From Bacillus tequilensis KCTC 13622 (GTDB taxonomy: Bacteria; Bacillota; Bacilli; Bacillales; Bacillaceae), in NCBI RefSeq assembly GCF_000507145.1, contig NZ_AYTO01000034.1:676146-740145 (forward strand): a DNA stretch of 64,000 bases. Reading direction: 5' to 3'. Both the position numbers and the translations under genes were made by a program. The notes under the pieces were generated by a model. The model was not told where the DNA came from. It did not search any database and saw only the letters and a program-made list of their open reading frames with translations. Positions 47,603-57,997 of the stretch are shown one piece after another; within the stretch, counting starts at the first letter, position 1, and each line of letters begins with the position of its first letter.

Positions 47603-48714
47603 CGCCTGATACAGACATGAAAAGAGTCGTTGTGAAGATTGGAAGCAGTTCTTTAACAAGCCTTCATGGTGAAATCAGCATTCGAAAATTAGAAGCGTTG
47701 GTTGACCAGGTCGTCAAACTCAAAGATGCAGGATATGAAGTGATTTTGGTCTCTTCAGGTGCAGTGGCGGCGGGATATCGGAAGCTCGGATTTATCCGAA
47801 GACCAGAGAAGCTTCCGGAAAAACAAGCTTCAGCTTCAATCGGTCAGGGCCTGCTGATGGAAGCTTATTCAAAGCTTTTTTTAGCACACGGCTATGTCGC
47901 ATCCCAAATTTTAATTACGAGAAGCGATTTTTCTGATGAATATCGGTATAACAATGTTCGGAATACAATGAATGTACTGCTAGAACGAGGTATCATTCCG
48001 ATCATAAACGAAAATGATACAGTGACTGTCAATCGGCTCAAGTTTGGCGACAATGATACGCTCGCAGCAAAAGTCGCAGGATTAATCGATGCGGATATGC
48101 TTGTGATTTTATCAGATATCGATGGATTATATGATGGCAATCCGCGTACAAATCCAGAAGCGAAAAGAGTACGGCGAGTGAGTGAAATAACGCCAGACCT
48201 CGAAGCATGCGCAGGTGATACTGACAGCTCCGTCGGTACGGGAGGCATGCGCTCTAAGCTTGATGCGTTTAAAATCGTCATGGCATCCGGCATTAAAGGA
48301 TTTCTTGGTCAGGCAGATACCGGCGATATTTTATTTCAGGCCGTACATGAAAAGGCGGAAGGCACCTATTTTGAAGCAGAGGGAACGCTTCCGCTGAATC
48401 GTAAGGAGCAGTGGATCGCTTTTAATTCCGGCCCGGAAGGTGAAATGATTGTATCAGATGATTATTCACGAAGAGTAACAAACGGCCAATCGAGTTTATA
48501 TCTGGACGGTGTACAGAAGATTAAAGGGAAGTTCAAAAGCGGATCGGTTGTTCGGCTGATGGATTCACAAGGGGCGGAAATCGGGCTCGGAATCGTCAAT
48601 TATTCTTCTGTACAGCTTCAAGAACCTGAAAAGAGAAAAGAGCTGATAAACAAAGCTGTGATTGATCAGGAAGCGTTTGTTTGCCATGTGGATATATCTT
48701 TGTCTATAAATTAA
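47599..48714 (+). CDS. proJ: Glutamate 5-kinase ProJ
   Basis: This kinase catalyses the first step of proline synthesis (glutamate to glutamyl phosphate), here the stress-related isozyme. The amino-acid kinase domain (residues 1-255) has VVKIGSSSLTS, ILVSSGAVAAGYRKLG, INENDTV and GTGGMRSKLDAFK. A C-terminal PUA domain (about 275-365) follows. GTG 47599 overlaps the proH stop as GTGA, indicating translational coupling. ProHJ gives high proline without the feedback seen in the anabolic enzymes. Confidence 0.95.
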   Translation: MTPDTDMKRVVVKIGSSSLTSLHGEISIRKLEALVDQVVKLKDAGYEVILVSSGAVAAGYRKLGFIRRPEKLPEKQASASIGQGLLMEAYSKLFLAHGYVASQILITRSDFSDEYRYNNVRNTMNVLLERGIIPIINENDTVTVNRLKFGDNDTLAAKVAGLIDADMLVILSDIDGLYDGNPRTNPEAKRVRRVSEITPDLEACAGDTDSSVGTGGMRSKLDAFKIVMASGIKGFLGQADTGDILFQAVHEKAEGTYFEAEGTLPLNRKEQWIAFNSGPEGEMIVSDDYSRRVTNGQSSLYLDGVQKIKGKFKSGSVVRLMDSQGAEIGLGIVNYSSVQLQEPEKRKELINKAVIDQEAFVCHVDISLSIN

Positions 48715-48726
48715 ATTGCAGCAAAA

Positions 48727-48760
48727 AACCCGAAGCTTCATATAGAAGCTCGGGTTCATT
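48727..48760. terminator. Shared terminator of proJ and gltC
   Basis: ACCCGAAGCTTC and GAAGCTCGGGT pair with one bulge and T/A-runs on both sides. Confidence 0.75.
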
Positions 48761-48762
48761 TT

Positions 48763-49665
48763 TTATTGATACTGCTCCAGCTTAGAAAAGAATTGAATAA
48801 CAAACTCATAAAAGTCATTCGCAGAAGGCGCAAGCTCTCTGTTTTTCGGTTTTATGATTCCGACAGTTCGTTTTACTTGAGGGAACTCAATTGGAATCTT
48901 CACAGTAAAACGAGGTGTCGTTTCCGCAAAAGTGCTTTCCGGCAAAAGGGTAACGCCCATTCCAGCGGATACCAATCCTTTAATCGCATCCAAATCCTCA
49001 CCCTCAGTAGAAACGAGAGGAGCAAAACCGGCTTGTTTGCAAGAATCAATTGCCATTTTTCTCAGCACAAATCCTTCCGGGAACAATACAAATTGGTCGT
49101 TGCGCAAATCGATTAAATGAACCGTTTTTTGTTTGGCAAGCGGATGATTTAATGGAACAAGCGCGTAAATTTTTTCTGTGAATAAAATTTTTCCCGTTAT
49201 ATCCGAGAAATTCGTCGGCACCGGTCCTAATAAGGCCAGATCAATATCGCGGGTTCTGACAGCTTCAATCAGAAACTTATAGGAGCCTTGGCGCAGCAAA
49301 AATTCGACGTGCGGATATTCTTCTTTAAATGCTGAAATGACGGTCGGCAAAAGCTGGCTCGCAAGGCTTGTAGGAAAGCCGATCTTTACCGTTCCGCGAT
49401 GCGGGTCGAGATACTCATCAATTTGTTCTTTCGCATAATCAATGGCTTTCATCGCCGTTTTCACATGAAGCAAAAATTCTTTTCCGATCGGCGTGAGTTT
49501 GATGTTTCTTCCTTCACGCTCAAATAAAGTCACATTTAGTTCTTCTTCAAGATTTGCAATTTGTCTGCTGATTGCTGATTGGGCCACATGCAAATGATCA
49601 GCGGCTTCTGAAACGTGTTCACGTTCAGCCACCTCCATAAAATAACGCAGTTGGCGCAGCTCCAT
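48763..49665 (-). CDS. gltC: LysR-type activator GltC
   Basis: A 300-aa LysR regulator that activates gltAB when glutamate is needed and represses its own gene. The winged HTH is MELRQLRYFMEVAEREHVSE to HVAQSAISRQIANLEEELN. The effector domain covers 90-295, with GFPTSLASQLLPTVISAF. It is divergent from gltA with 146 bases between the starts. In B. subtilis, RocG glutamate dehydrogenase inhibits GltC and 2-oxoglutarate favours activation (established knowledge). Confidence 0.95.
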   Translation of the reverse strand: MELRQLRYFMEVAEREHVSEAADHLHVAQSAISRQIANLEEELNVTLFEREGRNIKLTPIGKEFLLHVKTAMKAIDYAKEQIDEYLDPHRGTVKIGFPTSLASQLLPTVISAFKEEYPHVEFLLRQGSYKFLIEAVRTRDIDLALLGPVPTNFSDITGKILFTEKIYALVPLNHPLAKQKTVHLIDLRNDQFVLFPEGFVLRKMAIDSCKQAGFAPLVSTEGEDLDAIKGLVSAGMGVTLLPESTFAETTPRFTVKIPIEFPQVKRTVGIIKPKNRELAPSANDFYEFVIQFFSKLEQYQ

Positions 49666-49684
49666 TTTTGTCTCACATCCATCT

Positions 49685-49742
49685 ATCTCATTTTGAGATT
49701 CTTTTGATCTAAATTATATATTGTTTATATCGTTTTGAAAAC
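49685..49742. promoter_or_regulatory. GltC-binding boxes between gltC and gltA
   Basis: Box I is the perfect dyad ATCTCATTTTGAGAT at 49685-49699. A related half, ATCGTTTTGAAAA, lies at about 49729-49741 and fits Box II. This agrees with the two-box control described for B. subtilis. Confidence 0.8.
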
Positions 49743-49811
49743 CTACAATAATAATAGAGTTGTTAGATTTTATGACCGGTATTATCGGAAATTGATCGGG
49801 GGAGAGGAATT

Positions 49812-52800
49812 ATGACGTACAATCAAATGCCAAAAGCTCAAGGTCTCTACCGTCCTGAATTTGAACATGATGCATGCGGAATCGGCCTATATGCGCACTT
49901 AAAGGGCAAGCAGACTCACGACATCGTCAAACAAGGGCTTAAAATGCTTTGCCAGCTAGACCATAGAGGAGGCCAAGGCAGTGATCCGGATACAGGAGAC
50001 GGAGCCGGCTTACTGGTTCAAATCCCTGATGCTTTCTTTAGAAAAGAGTGCAAAGATATCAATCTGCCGGAAAAAGGCCGTTACGGGGTAGGAATGGTCT
50101 TTTTCTCACAGAAGGAAGATGAAAGAAAAAAAATCGAAAAGCAAATCAATGCACTGATTGAACAAGAAGGCCAAGCTGTTCTTGGATGGAGAACTGTACC
50201 TGTAAATGTCGGAAAAATCGGAACAGTGGCACAGAAGAGCTGCCCGTTTGTCCGTCAGGTATTTATCGGTGCAAGTTCTGATCTGAAGGACAATTTGTCG
50301 TTTGAACGAAAATTGTATGTCATTCGCAAACAGGCTGAAAACTGGGGAGTCACGGAAGGTCTTGATTTTTATTTTGCCAGTCTTTCAAGCCAGACCATTG
50401 TTTACAAAGGCCTTTTAACACCTGAACAAGTTGATGCATTTTATTCTGACCTGCAAGATGAAACATTCGTTTCTGCTTTTGCGCTTGTGCATTCACGCTT
50501 CAGCACTAACACATTCCCTACATGGGAAAGAGCGCATCCAAACCGGTATTTGGTTCACAATGGTGAAATCAACACCCTTCGCGGAAACATCAACTGGATG
50601 AGCGCACGTGAGCAGCAATTTGTTTCTGAAAGCTTCGGTGAGGACTTAAATAAGATTTTGCCGATTCTCAATGCTGACGGCAGTGACTCTTCCATTTTAG
50701 ATAACGCATTTGAATTTTTTGTAATGGCTGGTCGCAAACCGGCACATACAGCAATGATGCTCATTCCTGAGCCGTGGACGGAAAATACGCACATGTCTAA
50801 GGAAAAAAGGGCGTTCTACGAGTACCACAGTTCCTTAATGGAGCCGTGGGACGGACCGACAGCCATTTCATTTACCGACGGAAAACAAATCGGTGCGATT
50901 CTTGACCGGAATGGCCTTCGTCCTGCACGTTATTATGTAACAAAAGATGATTATATTATTTTCTCATCTGAAGTCGGCGTTATTGAAGTTGAACAGGAGA
51001 ACATTTTATATAAAAACCGTCTTGAACCAGGAAAAATGCTTTTAATTGACCTGGAAGAAGGCCGGATTATCCCGGATGAAGAAGTCAAAACACAAATTGC
51101 AACTGAGTACCCGTATCAAAAGTGGCTTGAGGAAGAGCTTGTCCAAGTGAATCCTGATCCGGAATCAAGAGAGGAAGAACAGTTTACAGATCTCCTGACT
51201 CGCCAGAAGGCATTCGGGTACACATATGAAGATATCCAAAAGTATTTAATTCCTGTGATTAAAGAAGGAAAAGATCCTCTCGGTTCAATGGGGAATGACG
51301 TGCCGCTTGCTGTTCTGTCAGACCGCGCACAATCACTTTTCAACTACTTTAAGCAGCTGTTTGCACAAGTAACGAACCCGCCAATTGATGCGATTCGCGA
51401 GCAGCTTGTGACATCTACGATGACTTGGCTCGGTGCAGAAGGCGATCTTCTTCACCCGAGTGAACGAAACGTTCGCCGGATTAAATTGTATACACCAGTT
51501 TTATCCAACGAACAATTTTACGCTTTGAAAACGATTGTTCATCCTGACTTAAAAAGCCAAAGAATCGATGTGCTGTTCTCGGAGGATATTGAACGCGGAT
51601 TAAAGGACATGTTCACACAAGCAGAGAAAGCCATCAGCCAAGGTGTAAGCCTGTTAATTTTATCAGACAAGAAGATGAACGAACGCCTGACGCCGATTCC
51701 TCCGCTTTTGGCAGTCAGCGCGCTGCACCAGCATTTAATCCGCAAAGGGCTGCGTACGAAAGTCAGCATTATTGTGGAATCCGGAGAAGCGCGTGAGGTG
51801 CATCACTTTGCAGCATTAATCGGCTATGGTGCCGATGCGATTAATCCGTATCTGGCTTATGCAACTTACAAGCAGGAAATTGATGAAGGACGTTTGGATC
51901 TCAGCTATGAAGAAGCGGTCAGCAAATATGGAAAAAGCATTACTGAAGGCGTTGTAAAAGTCATGTCTAAGATGGGAATTTCAACTGTACAAAGCTACAG
52001 AGGCGCCCAAATCTTTGAAGCGGTAGGAATCAGCCGCGATGTGATTGACCGCTATTTCACGGGAACTGCATCACAGCTGGGCGGTATCGACTTAAAAACA
52101 ATTGCCGAAGAGGCGCAGCGCCGTCACCGGGAAGCGTATCAGGATGATTACAGCAAAACGCTTGAACCAGGAAGTGACTTCCAATGGAGAAACGGCGGAG
52201 AGCATCACGCGTTTAACCCGAAAACGATTCATATCTTGCAATGGGCATGCCGCAGAAATGATTACAATCTGTTTAAACAATATACAAAAGCGGCAGATGA
52301 AGAACGGATCGGATTTTTGCGGAACTTGTTCGCATTTGACGGAGACCGGAAGCCTCTGAAATTGGAAGAGGTCGAATCTGCTGAATCAATTGTCAAACGT
52401 TTTAAAACAGGTGCAATGTCATTTGGCTCCCTGAGTAAGGAAGCGCATGAAGCTTTAGCAATTGCGATGAACCGTCTTGGCGGAAAAAGCAACAGCGGTG
52501 AGGGCGGAGAAGACCCAAAACGCTTTGTTCCAGATGAAAACGGTGATGACAGAAGAAGTGCAATCAAACAAATTGCATCCGGTCGTTTCGGCGTCAAAAG
52601 CCATTACCTCGTTAATGCAGATGAATTGCAAATCAAAATGGCGCAAGGCGCTAAGCCGGGTGAAGGCGGACAGCTGCCTGGCAACAAGGTGTACCCTTGG
52701 GTTGCCGATGTCCGCGGATCAACGCCAGGTGTCGGATTAATCTCACCGCCGCCGCATCACGATATTTATTCGATTGAGGATTTGGCCCAGCTGATCCACG

Positions 52801-54374
52801 ATTTAAAAAATGCCAACCGCGATGCAAGAATCAGCGTCAAGCTGGTATCAAAAGCAGGCGTTGGCACAATCGCTGCAGGTGTTGCCAAAGCAACCGCAGA
52901 TGTCATTGTGATCAGTGGTTACGACGGAGGTACAGGCGCTTCTCCGAAAACCAGTATTAAACATACAGGGCTGCCATGGGAGCTTGGTCTTGCAGAAGCA
53001 CATCAAACGTTAATGCTGAATGGACTCCGTGACCGTGTTGTATTAGAAACAGACGGAAAGCTCATGACGGGCCGAGATGTTGTGATGGCTGCCTTGCTCG
53101 GCGCCGAAGAATTCGGTTTCGCGACGGCTCCGTTAGTTGTACTCGGCTGTGTCATGATGCGTGCCTGCCATTTGGATACATGTCCTGTCGGGGTAGCGAC
53201 ACAAAATCCGGAGCTTCGTAAAAAATTCATGGGCGACCCTGATCATATTGTGAACTATATGCTGTTCATTGCTGAAGAAGTTCGTGAGTACATGGCTGCC
53301 TTAGGCTTCAAGACATTTGACGAAATGATCGGCCGCACGGACGTACTCAATGTAAGTGAACGGGCGAAGGGACATTGGAAAGCAAGTCAGCTTGACTTGT
53401 CTACCCTTCTTTATCAGCCTGAAGGCGTTCGGACGTTCCAATCGCCGCAAAATCATAAAATTGATCAATCACTTGATATGACGGCGATTCTCCCGGCTGT
53501 ACAAGAAGCCATCGAGTCCGGGAAAGAAGCAGAAGTTTCTATTAAAATCAACAATACAAACCGTGTAGCCGGCACGATAACAGGCAGTGAAATTTCAAAA
53601 CGTCATGGTGAAGAAGGGCTTCCGGAAGATACGATTAAGCTGCAGTTTACCGGATCAGCCGGACAAAGCTTTGGAGCCTTCGTTCCTAAAGGGATGACGC
53701 TTTATTTAGACGGAGACTCAAATGATTATGTCGGAAAAGGACTTTCTGGCGGAAAAATCATCGTCAAGTCACCGGAAGGATTCAATTCCGCTTCAGATGA
53801 CAACGTCATTATCGGTAACGTAGCTTTCTACGGTGCGACAAGCGGAGAAGCGTACATTAACGGTCGTGCTGGTGAACGCTTTGCCGTTCGGAACAGCGGT
53901 GTGAATGTGGTGGTAGAAGGCATTGGCGACCACGGCTGTGAATACATGACTGGCGGCAGCGTTGTCGTGCTCGGCAATGTAGGCAAAAACTTCGCTGCAG
54001 GCATGTCCGGCGGAACCGCTTATGTTCTGGCCGAAGATGTAAAAGCGTTTAAACGCAAATGCAACCTTGAGATGATTTTATTTGAATCATTAGGGGATGA
54101 AAAAGAAATCGAGCAAGTCAAAGCAATGCTTGAAAAACATGCTGCATATACAAACAGCCAAAAAGCACAAGATCTGCTTGATCAGTGGGAAGACAGCGTG
54201 AAAAAATTCGTCAAAGTCATTCCGAAAAACTATAAACAAATGCTTGCAAGCATCGAAGAACAAAAAGCTGCAGGCCTATCAGATGAAGAAGCTGTTATGT
54301 ACGCATTTGAAGCCAACACGAAACCAAAGCAGAACCCAGCGTCATCGGGACAAAAACAAGCGGTAGTTCAGTAA
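49812..54374 (+). CDS. gltA: Glutamate synthase large subunit GltA
   Basis: This subunit transfers the amide of glutamine to 2-oxoglutarate, giving two glutamates. The 1520-aa chain has a 21-residue propeptide before Cys22 ([10 protein letters not shown]), the nucleophile of the class II glutaminase domain (to about 430). A central domain and the FMN synthase domain follow (about 850-1210), with [13 protein letters not shown] and the iron-sulfur cysteines in [16 protein letters not shown] right-handed beta-helix GXGXG domain (about 1270-1450) ends it. gltB follows 16 bases later. Control is by GltC and TnrA in B. subtilis. Confidence 0.97.
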   Translation: MTYNQMPKAQGLYRPEFEHDACGIGLYAHLKGKQTHDIVKQGLKMLCQLDHRGGQGSDPDTGDGAGLLVQIPDAFFRKECKDINLPEKGRYGVGMVFFSQKEDERKKIEKQINALIEQEGQAVLGWRTVPVNVGKIGTVAQKSCPFVRQVFIGASSDLKDNLSFERKLYVIRKQAENWGVTEGLDFYFASLSSQTIVYKGLLTPEQVDAFYSDLQDETFVSAFALVHSRFSTNTFPTWERAHPNRYLVHNGEINTLRGNINWMSAREQQFVSESFGEDLNKILPILNADGSDSSILDNAFEFFVMAGRKPAHTAMMLIPEPWTENTHMSKEKRAFYEYHSSLMEPWDGPTAISFTDGKQIGAILDRNGLRPARYYVTKDDYIIFSSEVGVIEVEQENILYKNRLEPGKMLLIDLEEGRIIPDEEVKTQIATEYPYQKWLEEELVQVNPDPESREEEQFTDLLTRQKAFGYTYEDIQKYLIPVIKEGKDPLGSMGNDVPLAVLSDRAQSLFNYFKQLFAQVTNPPIDAIREQLVTSTMTWLGAEGDLLHPSERNVRRIKLYTPVLSNEQFYALKTIVHPDLKSQRIDVLFSEDIERGLKDMFTQAEKAISQGVSLLILSDKKMNERLTPIPPLLAVSALHQHLIRKGLRTKVSIIVESGEAREVHHFAALIGYGADAINPYLAYATYKQEIDEGRLDLSYEEAVSKYGKSITEGVVKVMSKMGISTVQSYRGAQIFEAVGISRDVIDRYFTGTASQLGGIDLKTIAEEAQRRHREAYQDDYSKTLEPGSDFQWRNGGEHHAFNPKTIHILQWACRRNDYNLFKQYTKAADEERIGFLRNLFAFDGDRKPLKLEEVESAESIVKRFKTGAMSFGSLSKEAHEALAIAMNRLGGKSNSGEGGEDPKRFVPDENGDDRRSAIKQIASGRFGVKSHYLVNADELQIKMAQGAKPGEGGQLPGNKVYPWVADVRGSTPGVGLISPPPHHDIYSIEDLAQLIHDLKNANRDARISVKLVSKAGVGTIAAGVAKATADVIVISGYDGGTGASPKTSIKHTGLPWELGLAEAHQTLMLNGLRDRVVLETDGKLMTGRDVVMAALLGAEEFGFATAPLVVLGCVMMRACHLDTCPVGVATQNPELRKKFMGDPDHIVNYMLFIAEEVREYMAALGFKTFDEMIGRTDVLNVSERAKGHWKASQLDLSTLLYQPEGVRTFQSPQNHKIDQSLDMTAILPAVQEAIESGKEAEVSIKINNTNRVAGTITGSEISKRHGEEGLPEDTIKLQFTGSAGQSFGAFVPKGMTLYLDGDSNDYVGKGLSGGKIIVKSPEGFNSASDDNVIIGNVAFYGATSGEAYINGRAGERFAVRNSGVNVVVEGIGDHGCEYMTGGSVVVLGNVGKNFAAGMSGGTAYVLAEDVKAFKRKCNLEMILFESLGDEKEIEQVKAMLEKHAAYTNSQKAQDLLDQWEDSVKKFVKVIPKNYKQMLASIEEQKAAGLSDEEAVMYAFEANTKPKQNPASSGQKQAVVQ

Positions 54375-54390
54375 GGAAGGGGAGAGGAAC

Positions 54391-55872
54391 ATGGGGAAAC
54401 CAACTGGATTTATGGAGATCAAACGAGAAAAACCTGCTGAGCGGGACCCTCTCACTCGCTTAAAGGATTGGAAAGAATATTCTGCTCCTTTTTCAGAAGA
54501 AGCATCGAAACGGCAGGGGGCGCGGTGTATGGATTGCGGTACACCGTTTTGCCAGATCGGTGCGGACATTAACGGATTTACATCCGGCTGTCCAATTTAC
54601 AACTTAATTCCTGAATGGAATGATCTTGTCTACCGGGGCAGATGGAAAGAAGCATTAGAACGCCTTTTGAAAACAAACAACTTTCCTGAATTTACAGGGC
54701 GGGTATGCCCCGCTCCTTGTGAAGGATCATGTACATTAGCGATTTCAGACCCGGCCGTATCAATTAAAAATATCGAAAGAGCTATCATTGACAAAGGATT
54801 TGAGAACGGCTGGATTCAGCCTAGAATTCCTAAAAAACGAACAGGCAAAAAAGTGGCCGTCGTTGGATCAGGCCCGGCCGGACTAGCGAGTGCTGATCAG
54901 CTGAATCAAGCGGGGCATTCAGTCACTGTGTTTGAACGCTCGGACAGAGCGGGCGGTCTTTTGACATACGGCATTCCAAACATGAAGCTTGAGAAAGGCA
55001 TTGTAGAACGCCGGGTTAAATTGCTGACACAAGAAGGCATTGATTTTGTCACAAACACAGAAATCGGCGTTGATATTACAGCTGATGAGCTGAAAGAGCA
55101 ATTTGACGCTGTGATTCTATGCACAGGCGCGCAAAAACAGCGGGATCTATTAATTGAAGGACGCGATTCAAAAGGAGTCCATTACGCGATGGACTACCTG
55201 ACACTCGCGACAAAAAGCTATTTAGATTCTAACTTTAAAGACAAGAAATTTATTGATGCCAAAGGGAAAGATGTCATCGTAATTGGAGGCGGGGATACAG
55301 GAGCTGACTGTGTCGCTACTGCTTTGCGACAAAAAGCCAAAAGCGTACACCAATTCGGCAAACACCCGAAACTTCCGCCGGCCCGTACGAATGACAATCT
55401 ATGGCCTGAACAGCCGCACGTCTTTACGCTTGAATATGCGTATGAAGAAGCAGAAGCAAAATTCGGAAGAGATCCGCGTGAATACTCCATTCAAACGAAA
55501 AAAATGGTTGCGGATAAAAACGGCAAGCTGAAAGAGCTTCATACCATCCAAATGGAAAAAGTGAAAAATGAGCACGGAAAGTACGAGTTTCGTGAGCTGC
55601 CTGGAACGGAAAAAGTATGGCCTGCTCAGCTTGTCTTCATCGCTATCGGCTTTGAAGGCACAGAACAGCCGCTGTTGAAACAGTTTGGTGTTGATTCTGT
55701 AAATAACAAAATCAGCGCAGCATATGGGGATTATCAAACAAATATCGATGGCGTATTTGCCGCAGGGGATGCAAGAAGAGGCCAAAGCTTAATCGTATGG
55801 GCGATTAATGAAGGCCGTGAAGTGGCGCGTGAAGTAGATCGATATTTGATGGGGAGTTCAGTTCTTCCATAA
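54391..55872 (+). CDS. gltB: Glutamate synthase small subunit GltB
   Basis: This 493-aa subunit passes electrons from NADPH through FAD and iron-sulfur clusters to GltA. The N-terminal cluster ligands are CMDCGTPFC, SGCPIYN and GRVCPAPCEGSC. The FAD fold is KVAVVGSGPAGLASADQL with GGLLTYGIP; the NADPH fold is DVIVIGGGDTGADCVATAL; and the end FAAGDARRGQSLIVWAINEG is the family signature. GGAAGGGGAG lies upstream of the ATG. A strong terminator follows. Confidence 0.97.
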   Translation: MGKPTGFMEIKREKPAERDPLTRLKDWKEYSAPFSEEASKRQGARCMDCGTPFCQIGADINGFTSGCPIYNLIPEWNDLVYRGRWKEALERLLKTNNFPEFTGRVCPAPCEGSCTLAISDPAVSIKNIERAIIDKGFENGWIQPRIPKKRTGKKVAVVGSGPAGLASADQLNQAGHSVTVFERSDRAGGLLTYGIPNMKLEKGIVERRVKLLTQEGIDFVTNTEIGVDITADELKEQFDAVILCTGAQKQRDLLIEGRDSKGVHYAMDYLTLATKSYLDSNFKDKKFIDAKGKDVIVIGGGDTGADCVATALRQKAKSVHQFGKHPKLPPARTNDNLWPEQPHVFTLEYAYEEAEAKFGRDPREYSIQTKKMVADKNGKLKELHTIQMEKVKNEHGKYEFRELPGTEKVWPAQLVFIAIGFEGTEQPLLKQFGVDSVNNKISAAYGDYQTNIDGVFAAGDARRGQSLIVWAINEGREVAREVDRYLMGSSVLP

Positions 55873-55893
55873 ATAAAGGGGATTATCATATAA

Positions 55894-55930
55894 GAGAAAC
55901 CGGCCTGTATACCAGCCGGTTTCTTTTTTT
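55894..55930. terminator. Terminator of gltB (and of yogA)
   Basis: GAAACCGGC and GCCGGTTTC form a 9-bp stem followed by seven T. Confidence 0.85.
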
Positions 55931-56917
55931 ATTCCATCATAATTCCGATGTTTCCAAACTGTGTGCCGTTCTGCATTCTTGTATATGCTTCAAACGCTTT
56001 TTCTAAAGGGTATGTGCGGTCAATTACAGGGCGCAGCTGATGTTTTTCAATGAAAGCGAGCATATTGTAAAATTCCTCACAGCTACCCATCGAGGTTCCC
56101 AATACATTGATCTGAGGAAAGAATAAAGAGCGCACCGGAAAACTGAGGTCGGCCCCTGAGCTTGCCCCAAAACTGACAATACGCCCGTTCGGTTTAACAT
56201 GGCGAAGGTATTCCGAAAAGAGAGCGGGACCTATACTGTCAAGAACAACATCAGCTTTTCCTCCGTGCAGCTGATCATCCCAATTACTGTAGCTGTCAAA
56301 AGCGTAATCAGCACCTAGATGGAGCGCTTTTTTCCTTTTCTCCTCACTGCGGGAGGTCACGCTTACTGTCGCTCCGATCGCTTTTGCCATGAATAAAGCG
56401 TAGGTTGCAACTCCGCTGCCGATGCCGGGAATCAACAGATGCTCGCCTTTTTTCAATCGGGCTTTTGTAAATAAGGCCCGATATGCGGTTAAAGCCGATA
56501 AAGGCAAAACGCCTGCTTCTTCCCAGGATAAATAAGTAGGTTTTTTGATCGCATTTTGTGAAGGAATGATCACGTATTCAGCCAGCGTTCCGTCAGAAGG
56601 CCCTCCCAAGATCTCCGGAATTGGCGGTACATTCTCTGTCACATCCCAGTTCAATGTCGGAAAATAATGACTTCCGTTTGAACAGCTGCGTTTTTGACAC
56701 CTTCACCAACCTCTTCAATAATACCGGCGCCGTCAGACCCCAGTATCACATAAGGATCTCGTTCTGATTTGTTATTCATCAGAAACAGGTCGCGATGATT
56801 TAGACCTGCAGATTTTAATTTAACTTTCACCTCTCCGTATCCGGGCTTTTGTGATGGAACGTCTTGCAATGATAAGCCCTGAAGTCCTGCTTTTCCGTTG
56901 TGAATGACAGCTTTCAT
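55929..56917 (-). pseudogene. yogA: Zinc-type/quinone-like MDR dehydrogenase YogA, frameshifted
   Basis: The N-terminal part ([20 protein letters not shown] to [20 protein letters not shown]) ends in EVIIFRH and a stop. The rest continues in another frame as [18 protein letters not shown] through [20 protein letters not shown]. One C missing from a C-run at about 56665-56668 (TTTTCCCG to TTTTCCG) would restore [12 protein letters not shown] and a protein of about 328 residues. Recent mutation or a base-calling error are equally possible. Confidence 0.8.
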
Positions 56918-57044
56918 GTGTCCTCCTCCTCATTGAATTGCAGTTTCATATCTTTACATATTTTACATAGCGGTATTCTTCAAGTAAAATGAACAAAAAT
57001 GATAGCCGATATCACTTTTAATCATAGCAAGAAGGTGAGAGCCT

Positions 57045-57902
57045 ATGGAAAGCGGAGATTTAAAGATTTTTCGGGCTGTGGCCCGTGAAGGAAGCATAAC
57101 GAAAGCAGCGGAAATGCTGAATTATGTTCAATCGAATGTGACAGCCAGAATACATAACCTTGAGGAAGATTTGAACATCAGGCTTTTTCATCGGACGAAT
57201 CGCGGGATGAAGCTGACCGCTGCCGGAGAAAATCTACTAGAATATGCTGATCAAGTACTAGCGCTGTTAGACGAGGCTGAAAAATCGGCACAGATGAGCC
57301 AGCAGCCGAAAGGGCTGTTGCGGATCGGATCGCTGGAAACAACGGCGGTAACGCATCTGCCTGAGCATGCGGCCTCCTTCCTCAGACGTTTTCCTGAAGT
57401 TGATTTATCAGTGAACACAGCTGATACACACAATTTGATGCAACAGGTTCTAGATCATAAGGTTGATGGTGCTTTTGTATACGGACCGGTTGAGCACACG
57501 GATATCAGCCAAATCCCTGTTTCCCGTGATGAATTGGTTTTGATTTCCTCACAGGAAGGAACGGCAGAAGACATGCTTCGGCAGCCGATGCTCTTTTTTG
57601 GAGCTGGCTGTTCTCATCGTGCCAGAGTCAAAAGGTTACTGGAGGAAGCAGGAATTCAAAATCAAAAAATCATAGAGTTTGGGACATTGGAAGCTATTAT
57701 AAGAGGAGTTTCCGCCGGTTTAGGAACAGCGCTGCTTCCAAAGTCCGCTATCGACTGTTCCGAACATCGTATGAATATATGGATTCATCAGCTGCCTGCA
57801 GCGTATCGAGATGTAGAGATTGTATTTATATACAGGAAAGACTTTTTTATTACGAATGCGTTTCAGAGATATATAGATGAGGTAGACGAAATGAAGGGAT
57901 GA
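57045..57902 (+). CDS. gltR: LysR-type regulator GltR
   Basis: A 285-aa LysR protein with HTH SITKAAEMLNYVQSNVTARI and effector domain RIGSLETTAVTHLPEH onward. In B. subtilis a gltR mutant can turn on gltAB, but its normal target is unclear. It is divergent from yogA (127 bases), which is a likely target by position. GAAGGTGAGAG lies before the ATG. Confidence 0.85.
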   Translation: MESGDLKIFRAVAREGSITKAAEMLNYVQSNVTARIHNLEEDLNIRLFHRTNRGMKLTAAGENLLEYADQVLALLDEAEKSAQMSQQPKGLLRIGSLETTAVTHLPEHAASFLRRFPEVDLSVNTADTHNLMQQVLDHKVDGAFVYGPVEHTDISQIPVSRDELVLISSQEGTAEDMLRQPMLFFGAGCSHRARVKRLLEEAGIQNQKIIEFGTLEAIIRGVSAGLGTALLPKSAIDCSEHRMNIWIHQLPAAYRDVEIVFIYRKDFFITNAFQRYIDEVDEMKG

Positions 57903-57954
57903 AGCCTGTTGCGCTGCAATTATCAGGTATGAGACAGGTGTAAAGGTCTGTATA

Positions 57955-57995
57955 CAAAAAACTGTACTCATTTGAACCGAGTACAGTTTTCTTCA
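57955..57995. terminator. Terminator between gltR and ggt
   Basis: AAAACTGTACTC and GAGTACAGTTTT form a perfect 12-bp stem over nine bases; it serves both convergent genes. Confidence 0.88.
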
Positions 57996-57997
57996 TT

